Under the pieces are notes generated by a model, which did no database searches, was not told the DNA's origin, and saw nothing but the letters and a program-made list of their open reading frames with translations. Shown here piece by piece: positions 58,640 to 64,000 of a stretch of DNA of 64,000 nt. The stretch is from positions 1-64,000 of the forward strand of contig NZ_AP018720.1 in NCBI RefSeq assembly GCF_003966565.1, given 5' to 3'. This stretch comes from Sulfuricystis multivorans (GTDB lineage Bacteria; Pseudomonadota; Gammaproteobacteria; Burkholderiales; Rhodocyclaceae). How positions within the stretch are numbered: the first letter of the stretch is position 1; each line of letters opens with the position of its first letter. Position numbers and translations under genes: made by a program.

Positions 58640-59661
58640 TGCGGATTGGTTCGCTTTTTCTGGCCCTTGTGTTTCCCATTGGAGCGGCGCTGGCGGATCA
58701 AACATCCACTTTCAACGACGCCAAGAACTTCGCGGCTGGGAAAGCCGTGTCAGGATACGGCAACATCAATGCTGGCAGCGCGCAAGACAAGATTCCTGGC
58801 TACGGCACAAGCCCGGTGGAGGCGAATTACTTCGCTGGTGGGCAAGGCCAGACTTCCAGCTTTGGTGTGCAGAAGATGCAGACCTGTGCGACAGCAACTC
58901 CAGACCCCGATCCCTTCAAGCGCCAGGAATGCGAGGCGGTGAACTTCCTGGCGCATAATCCGCAAGTCCGGCCGCAATTCAACATCAGCAAGAACGACTC
59001 GATGTTGATCCGTGAGCAGGCGATCAGTCAGAACGCGCAGGCGGTCGCCCAGCAGTTTGGGTTGAACATCGGTGAATCGAGCACGCAGTGTGTAACCAGG
59101 ACCGAAACGACCCAGGCGCAGTACACCACCGAAACGTGTTCTTCCATCAAGGAAGTTGAGGGGCAGCAATGCACGATGGGGCGGGTCATCAACATCGATG
59201 CCGATTCGAACTTCCAGTGCGAGCAAACGATACATGCGTATGAAACAGGTTCGTGCTACAAGGAAAAGGTAGTCACGTTCTCGTGCCCTAATGGCGGAAC
59301 TTTGAGTGGTTCGCTTTGTATAGTTGCTCCCACCGCTGGCATGACTACAGGCATAACTGTCTGGGCGTGCGGTTATAGCGGGGACTCCCTAAACGGGACA
59401 GATCCTAACCTGCCGGGGAGAATGTATCCAGACTATCTCGCCGGTAAGCCTTGGTTTTTTTGGGCTGGATCGACCTTGGTTGCGTTGAGGGGATATTACT
59501 ATACCAACAATGGATGTTGGGTATCGCCAGTTTACTTGTGTAACGGCCAATACACAGGCACTCCATGCTGCCCAGCGGGCAGCACATTCAATTCTTCAGT
59601 AAACGCTTGCACCTACCAATCTGCTCGCAATGTATACGAAAGCAACAACTGTCCAATTTAG
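58639..59661 (+). CDS. TraN N-terminal half as a separate secreted protein
   Basis: 340 residues. Signal peptide (SLFLALVFPIGAALA), then SGYGNINAGSAQDKIPGYGT and IREQAISQNAQAVAQQFGLN as in TraN N regions, followed by about 15 Cys. It ends CPI at 59661, while a second TraN-like protein with its own signal peptide starts at 59630 in another frame. The region 59250-59700 is more AT-rich than its surroundings. Confidence 0.75.
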   Translation: MRIGSLFLALVFPIGAALADQTSTFNDAKNFAAGKAVSGYGNINAGSAQDKIPGYGTSPVEANYFAGGQGQTSSFGVQKMQTCATATPDPDPFKRQECEAVNFLAHNPQVRPQFNISKNDSMLIREQAISQNAQAVAQQFGLNIGESSTQCVTRTETTQAQYTTETCSSIKEVEGQQCTMGRVINIDADSNFQCEQTIHAYETGSCYKEKVVTFSCPNGGTLSGSLCIVAPTAGMTTGITVWACGYSGDSLNGTDPNLPGRMYPDYLAGKPWFFWAGSTLVALRGYYYTNNGCWVSPVYLCNGQYTGTPCCPAGSTFNSSVNACTYQSARNVYESNNCPI

Positions 59662-61378
59662 TCTAGTATGGCTGTTTGCCTTCATGCTTGCATCTACGGT
59701 GTATGCGGCAAACTGCAAATTGAGTGTTCCGACATGCGTTGACTCTTCTCCCACTAAAATATTTAGCGGGATTGCTGTTAGCGTTAGCGAGGTTGGTGGT
59801 TGCTGGAAATACAAATACGACTACACCTGCCTCAAACCCAATGCGGTGAATTACTGCCAGCCGTTCATCAACGCCCAACCACAATGCTGGCAAACAAATT
59901 CGCAATGCTCGCAATGGGATTCCGTTCTCAACACCGGGTGCATGAAATACACACAGACCTGGCGCTGTAGCGATCCGTCAAGACCAACACCAAGCAATAC
60001 CATTAAGCTCTCCGAAACCTACACGCTCATATCGAGCAACTACGACCCCGGCCCGTGTCAATCGCTAGATAACAACCCCAATTGCTCGATTGCGGAAAGC
60101 GTTTGCGTTTCCACTACGCCGCCAATCACGATTCCTCCCGGGATCAGTCCTTCGCAGGTCGCGCCTGATGGTTGCTATCAGAAGCAGAACGCCTACGCCT
60201 GCCTAACCGGCCGGACTGACACCTCAGAGTGTGATGGCTACGCATCGAACCCGAACTGCACGCTTCAATCCTCCAGTTGCGATCCGGCGGACATGGTGGG
60301 CGGGCAATGCACGTTCGAGAAGAAAACCTACAGGTGCATGTCCAGTCCGCCGCAGACCAACACCGTGACGGACTGCTCCGGCCAACTTTTCTGCCAGGAT
60401 GGGAAGTGCTTCGACAAGGGATATGAAAACGATCCCGATTTCGCCCGCTCGATGGCTCTCATGGAGGCAGCGAGGGAAGCCGGCACTTACATAGACCCGA
60501 ACTCGCTGGAGATATTCAAGGGGGTTGTCTCGCGCTGCAAGATCAAGTTCCTAGCTAATTGCTGCAAGAAGAGTGGGGGGGGAGGAGGATACAGCAACAA
60601 CCTGTTGTTCAATATCGTTGGTCAGGTTGGGTCTAATGCGCTTGCCTACGGTAGCAGGTATACCTACGATGCTTTATATACATCTGATGCCCCTAATTGG
60701 ATGGTTCAAGGTATGGCCGCTTTGGTTGGAGTTGACCCAGTCAAGACATCAAGTGCGCTTGCAAATTGGTCGCCGTCAATCAGCTTGTATGGCTTTACCT
60801 TTTCATTCGGGGCTGCTCCGGCTCCTGGATTTTTTACAAGCGCACTAGGGCTGCCCAATCCAATTTCACTTGATTCGCTCAATGGTGCATTTGGAATTAC
60901 TAGCGGAGGCTTTTACTTCGACCCAACCTCATTTGCCATCCAAATCGGCCTCATGATTCTCCAAGACCTTCTATCCTGCGACCAGCAGGAGCAAATCCTT
61001 GCCATGCGACGCGGGCAGAATCTCTGCTATAAGGTGGGTGATAAATATTGCTCAAAGAAAATAAATCTAGGCTTCACTAAAATTTGTCTTGAATGGACCG
61101 AGTCACATTGCTGCTTCAATAGCCGCCTCGCCCGGATCATCAACGAGCAAGGCAGGGCGCAGATCGGCAAGAGCTGGGGAAGTGCGCAGAGCCCAAATTG
61201 CTCCGGCTTCACGCAAGCTGAGTTCGAAAAAATCGACTTCTCCAAAATCGATCTATCGGAATTCATTGCCGAGATCATGGCGAATATCAAGATGCCAGAT
61301 CTACAGGGCATGACGCAAAACGTGCAGGGGGTCGTGAACCAGAAGATGCAGAACTACTACCAGCGCGGAAGACAGTAA
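59630..61378 (+). CDS. traN: TraN C-terminal half as a separate secreted protein
   Basis: 582 residues. Its own signal peptide (FSLVWLFAFMLASTVYA) leads about 30 Cys. CSGQLFCQDGKCFDKGYENDPDFARSMALM and CYKVGDKYCSKKINLGFTKIC then CCFNSRLARIINEQGRAQIG are the conserved TraN C parts. TraN is the outer-membrane adhesin that recognises the recipient. The middle stretch (60580-60900), facing outwards, is AT-richer and likely variable. Confidence 0.85.
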   Translation: MYTKATTVQFSLVWLFAFMLASTVYAANCKLSVPTCVDSSPTKIFSGIAVSVSEVGGCWKYKYDYTCLKPNAVNYCQPFINAQPQCWQTNSQCSQWDSVLNTGCMKYTQTWRCSDPSRPTPSNTIKLSETYTLISSNYDPGPCQSLDNNPNCSIAESVCVSTTPPITIPPGISPSQVAPDGCYQKQNAYACLTGRTDTSECDGYASNPNCTLQSSSCDPADMVGGQCTFEKKTYRCMSSPPQTNTVTDCSGQLFCQDGKCFDKGYENDPDFARSMALMEAAREAGTYIDPNSLEIFKGVVSRCKIKFLANCCKKSGGGGGYSNNLLFNIVGQVGSNALAYGSRYTYDALYTSDAPNWMVQGMAALVGVDPVKTSSALANWSPSISLYGFTFSFGAAPAPGFFTSALGLPNPISLDSLNGAFGITSGGFYFDPTSFAIQIGLMILQDLLSCDQQEQILAMRRGQNLCYKVGDKYCSKKINLGFTKICLEWTESHCCFNSRLARIINEQGRAQIGKSWGSAQSPNCSGFTQAEFEKIDFSKIDLSEFIAEIMANIKMPDLQGMTQNVQGVVNQKMQNYYQRGRQ

Positions 61379-61397
61379 GCGCCATTTCTGGACACGG

Positions 61398-61426
61398 TTG
61401 CAATGTAACGCTGAATGCGCTACAAT
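61398..61426 (+). promoter_or_regulatory. Promoter of the RHH gene at 61434
   Basis: TTGCAA (61398-61403), 17 bases, TACAAT (61421-61426). The start would be at about 61433, one base before the ATG, so the transcript may be leaderless. Confidence 0.55.
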
Positions 61427-61433
61427 ACGTGCC

Positions 61434-61574
61434 ATGAAACAGGCTACGAGTTTTCGTCTATCGGCCGAGGCGCTCCGGCTGCTGAAGCTGCTGGCTGATG
61501 CCAAGGGGATCAGCCAGGCGTCCGTGATCGAGATGGCGATTCGGGAAATGGCGAAGAAGGAGGGATTGAAGTGA
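61434..61574 (+). CDS. 46-residue ribbon-helix-helix protein
   Basis: MKQATSFRLSAEALRLLKLL followed by ADAKGISQASVIEMAIREMA is a minimal Arc/CopG ribbon-helix-helix. It overlaps the next start (GTGA). It probably controls its own short operon. Confidence 0.75.
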   Translation: MKQATSFRLSAEALRLLKLLADAKGISQASVIEMAIREMAKKEGLK

Positions 61575-62293
61575 GGCTGGTGCTCGTGTTTATCGCGCTT
61601 CTGATGGCTTCATTTGCTCGCGCGGAAGTGCTGACGGCGTTTGAGACTCCCAAAGGGGATGTTCCGGCAGTATCCAAAGAATCGCCGGTTTGGATTAAAT
61701 GCTTCGAATGTTCTACGCTCAAGGAGAAAATTATCCAGAAGCTCAAGGAGGCAGGGTACATCGTTGCTGACAGAGCTGGCGACGCCAAAACCAAGGTGGT
61801 TATCGCAGTGGGTGTATCTGTCCCTGATGACGGGAAAGCACCGCGACTCTACGTCGATGATGTCTACGGCAAAGGGATGGGGCTAATTGATCCGGCGATT
61901 AAAGGCAACGAAATTACCGGGATCACGTCCCCCTTCATTGGGCGGGGGGTCGCTCAAATAGATGCTGGATCACAGTATCAAGGAGCGAAATTGACCGGCA
62001 GTCAGACCGGCGGCATTGTTGTAGCAATTACTGAGGCATTCCTTACTCGTTTCATCCATCAGAAGGCCGCAGACGCTGTAAGAACCCCCGGTGTAGTCGA
62101 ACTAAGCGTCAGGATAGATACTGATCAAGTATCCAAACTAGGCTTTGGTGTAATCGCTGCCGCCAACACCCCTGAAACCCCAGACACATTGATCGATGCA
62201 GCTCTTGCAAAAGCCATTGAGGGTATCGTCAATGGCGTTCCTGACGTCAAACCAAGGAAAGAACAAGTCAAGGAACTTACCAGTGCACAATAA
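61571..62293 (+). CDS. Secreted hypothetical protein
   Basis: 240 residues from a GTG overlapping the RHH stop. Signal peptide (LVLVFIALLMASFARA), one Cys pair (KCFEC), then a Gly-rich region with GIVVAITEAFLTRF, somewhat like complement-resistance/TraT-type or LPP20-like surface proteins, but not convincingly. Function unknown. Confidence 0.6.
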   Translation: MRLVLVFIALLMASFARAEVLTAFETPKGDVPAVSKESPVWIKCFECSTLKEKIIQKLKEAGYIVADRAGDAKTKVVIAVGVSVPDDGKAPRLYVDDVYGKGMGLIDPAIKGNEITGITSPFIGRGVAQIDAGSQYQGAKLTGSQTGGIVVAITEAFLTRFIHQKAADAVRTPGVVELSVRIDTDQVSKLGFGVIAAANTPETPDTLIDAALAKAIEGIVNGVPDVKPRKEQVKELTSAQ

Positions 62294-62684
62294 CCTCACC
62301 ATCATCATTGCCGCCGTAACTCTCTTCTCATGGGTGCCAACGGCAATAGCAGATCAATACACCAACACCAAAGACCTTCTCGTCCAAGCCATCGACGCTC
62401 CGGATGGACGCGCCCAGGGTGAGATTGTCGGCCCGATCGAGGACAAATTCCGTGAGACGACCAAATCGAGTGCGCCGGTAATTGCAGAAGTGACAACCCT
62501 CAAGAGCTTCAAACAGGAGGGGTGCAAGCGACTCAACCTGAAGCTGTCGCAGGCAAACGTGCCAACCAAAGACGGAGGGATGACCGAGTTCGCCGTCAAT
62601 TACGGCATCAATCTGTGCCGGGATGGCAGCCCGCCGACGGAAGGGATGGACTTGGAGCAGATAGGGAAAGCGCTGATGCGTTAA
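62283..62684 (+). CDS. Small secreted hypothetical protein
   Basis: 133 residues from a GTG with AAGGA before it. Signal peptide (TIIIAAVTLFSWVPTAIA), then a mature part with two Cys (EGCKRLN, NLCRDG). It overlaps the previous gene by 11 bp and ends four bases before the convergent DUF3782 gene. Confidence 0.6.
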   Translation: MHNNLTIIIAAVTLFSWVPTAIADQYTNTKDLLVQAIDAPDGRAQGEIVGPIEDKFRETTKSSAPVIAEVTTLKSFKQEGCKRLNLKLSQANVPTKDGGMTEFAVNYGINLCRDGSPPTEGMDLEQIGKALMR

Positions 62685-62687
62685 GCT

Positions 62688-63287
62688 TTACCGCCCCCTG
62701 GGCTTGAAACCCTTGGGGGTAGTGAGCGCAAACATCTCGTCGTGGATCGTGGCGGTGTAAAGCCCCGCGGCTTGCGCTTCTTCCATGACGCCTGCGTCCC
62801 AGTCGATGCCCGCCAGAATCCCGATGCGCTCCTTGCCCTTGAGCTCGGGGATGAAGGCAAAGAGGGTTCCCACCTGATCAATGAGCTGCTCGATCGCCTC
62901 GCGCTTCACACGGCTTTTGACTACGACTACCACCACGCGGTTGACCTTGCCATTGGCCCAGGCGAGCACGTCGTATTCGCGCTCGCGCTCGCCACGGCGC
63001 ACGCGATGGCGCGGGGCGATGTTTTCCATCTTGAAGCGGCGGCGCAGGAGCTTTTCCATCGTGGGCAGCGCCATGCCTTCGGCAAAGTAGCCGAACTTGT
63101 CGCCCAAGCCGCCGATTTGCTTTTTGAGTTCGCGAATCTGGCGATCAGTCTCCTGCATGCGGCGGTCGGTTTCTTTGCCCGACTCGCGCAATTCGCGGAT
63201 CAGTTGGTCGGTCTCTTTCGACTGCTCGGCGAGAGCCGCGATCATCTGCTTGATGTCATCCCAGGAAAGTTCGGTCGCCGTGGTCAT
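62688..63287 (-). CDS. DUF3782-like coiled-coil/nuclease-fold protein
   Basis: 199 residues. An N-terminal coiled coil (QSKETDQLIRELRESGKETD and on) leads to a PD-(D/E)XK-like fold: RRGEREREYDVLAWANGKVN and VVVVVKSRVKREAI (Asp then Val-Lys, with the usual E replaced by V). Such proteins are common in cyanobacteria and sulphur oxidisers; the function is unknown. ATG 63287 begins the domain. Confidence 0.7.
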   Translation of the reverse strand: MTTATELSWDDIKQMIAALAEQSKETDQLIRELRESGKETDRRMQETDRQIRELKKQIGGLGDKFGYFAEGMALPTMEKLLRRRFKMENIAPRHRVRRGEREREYDVLAWANGKVNRVVVVVVKSRVKREAIEQLIDQVGTLFAFIPELKGKERIGILAGIDWDAGVMEEAQAAGLYTATIHDEMFALTTPKGFKPRGR

Positions 63288-63351
63288 GCGGCCTCCACAA
63301 GGGTTATGGCATGGGGGCGATTGTAAATCGTTCGCGGCAGTTGGGACTTTT

Positions 63352-64000
63352 TCAGTATTCCCTGTCCGTAGCGCGCCTGCACGAGTCCACTTTTGAATTA
63401 TTTCGCGCAAGCCCAGCCTCCTCTAGAAAGCGCGATTCAAGACCTTCCTCGATGGCGCTGCTAAGGATGAGCCGATGCCTGGCACGAGTCATGCCGACAT
63501 AGAGCAAACGCCGTTCATCTTCCTCGGTCGAGTCGGTGTGCGGCAGGTTGCCATCCTCGCAGCCCATGATCCACACGTTGTCGAATTCAAGTCCCTTGGA
63601 AGCATGAAGTGTCAAGACTTGCACTACAGGGCCGTGACGTTTCTTTCTTGCGCGGCCAAGAACGGAGAGTCTTTGCGCCAAGGAACCGGACAGCTTGACG
63701 ATGGAAGCCTCCAGGCGCTTCATGATGTTCAACTGGTTGGGCTTGCAGTAATCCGCCAGAAAACCAGCCACGCCATGCACGACGAGCGCTGGACGCCCTT
63801 TTGCGGCCTGATCATGCCATGACGCCAGACCCATGCGAAGACGCAAAAGGACTTTGCGAACGCCATCATCGGCGACGTGCTCGATAGCCGCATCGAGGCG
63901 CTCGACACACCCACCAGAGGAGCGGATGGAATGACCATTGATCCACTCGGGAGCGATTCCACAAAACGACAAGGTGTTGGCGATACCCGTCCATGAGTCA
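63352..64000 (-). CDS. UvrD/Rep-type helicase, C-terminal part (runs off the window)
   Basis: About 216 residues; the frame stays open to the right edge, so the N part is outside. [23 protein letters not shown] is motif V and [19 protein letters not shown] is motif VI of superfamily 1A helicases. Such UvrD-like genes occur in SXT-like and other conjugative elements. Confidence 0.88.
   Translation of the reverse strand, partial: DSWTGIANTLSFCGIAPEWINGHSIRSSGGCVERLDAAIEHVADDGVRKVLLRLRMGLASWHDQAAKGRPALVVHGVAGFLADYCKPNQLNIMKRLEASIVKLSGSLAQRLSVLGRARKKRHGPVVQVLTLHASKGLEFDNVWIMGCEDGNLPHTDSTEEDERRLLYVGMTRARHRLILSSAIEEGLESRFLEEAGLARNNSKVDSCRRATDREY

Noticed and set aside
1-64000. tRNA, rRNA or tRNA-derived attachment site
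   Set aside because: I saw no cloverleaf or rRNA sequence and no direct repeat next to the recombinase gene.

Overview
This 64 kb window is almost certainly a piece of a large self-transmissible element (a conjugative plasmid, or an integrative and conjugative element with plasmid-type maintenance genes) from a Gram-negative proteobacterium. It contains no rRNA, tRNA or ordinary chromosomal housekeeping genes. The transfer genes form an F-type mating-pair set with a MOBH relaxase (TraI_2/HD fold) and a MobI-like protein, as in the SXT/R391 family. The element also carries a type IV-A (csf) CRISPR-Cas system. The csf genes were named after Acidithiobacillus ferrooxidans, whose mobile elements carry such systems, so an Acidithiobacillus or a related host is my best guess; this is inference, not proof.

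Layout. (1) 1-2.4 kb: a 12-repeat CRISPR array with its own promoter, followed at its leader-distal end by a TnpB-only transposon. (2) 2.4-11 kb: a KfrA-like operon, a one-polypeptide restriction-methylation enzyme, and leftward remnants of a DUF1156/helicase defence island with an intact AAA ATPase; then an orphan antitoxin, a mobI-like gene and a block of duplicated palindromes that may be oriT or a centromere. (3) 11-16 kb: a tightly overlapping operon of ParM-like actin (with an in-frame amber codon), two small proteins, an HNH nuclease, a large tyrosine recombinase, a uracil-DNA glycosylase and a WGR protein. (4) 16-20 kb: parA, parB, two parS-like palindromes and a putative replication initiator. 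(5) 20-21.4 kb: a second TnpB with a small upstream partner. (6) 21.4-41 kb: the main transfer region, from traD through traA-L-E-K-B-V-C to trbI-traF-H-G, with inserted accessory genes (PLD nuclease, EAL phosphodiesterase, YdjM, lytic transglycosylase, OmpA lipoprotein, DsbC). (7) 41-46.6 kb: a stability region with VapBC, MazEF and a MazE-like/NERD pair, plus a candidate structured RNA. (8) 46-53 kb: an XRE regulator, an FlhD-like gene, a small AT-hook DNA-binding gene, csf1-cas6-csf3-csf2-csf4, a 3-repeat CRISPR array and an FlhC-like gene. (9) 53-62.7 kb: trhF, traI, traW, traU, trbC and a split traN. (10) The right edge: a DUF3782-type protein and the C-terminal part of a UvrD-type helicase.

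How it fits together. In SXT-like elements a CI-type repressor controls FlhDC-like activators (SetC/SetD), which switch on transfer. Here the FlhD-like and FlhC-like genes are separated by the complete type IV-A CRISPR-Cas operon, and the whole block is read from one strong promoter flanked by operator-like sequences next to the XRE gene. A shared box with a fixed distance to a -10 element lies upstream of parM, of the lytic-transglycosylase/tra operon and of trhF-traI, and is a candidate target of that activator. This suggests that CRISPR effector expression is coupled to conjugation. Other points of interest are a 180-nt structured RNA candidate complementary to the start of its neighbouring gene, 29-bp repeats shared by the kfrA and parM promoters, and GC-palindromic CRISPR spacers.
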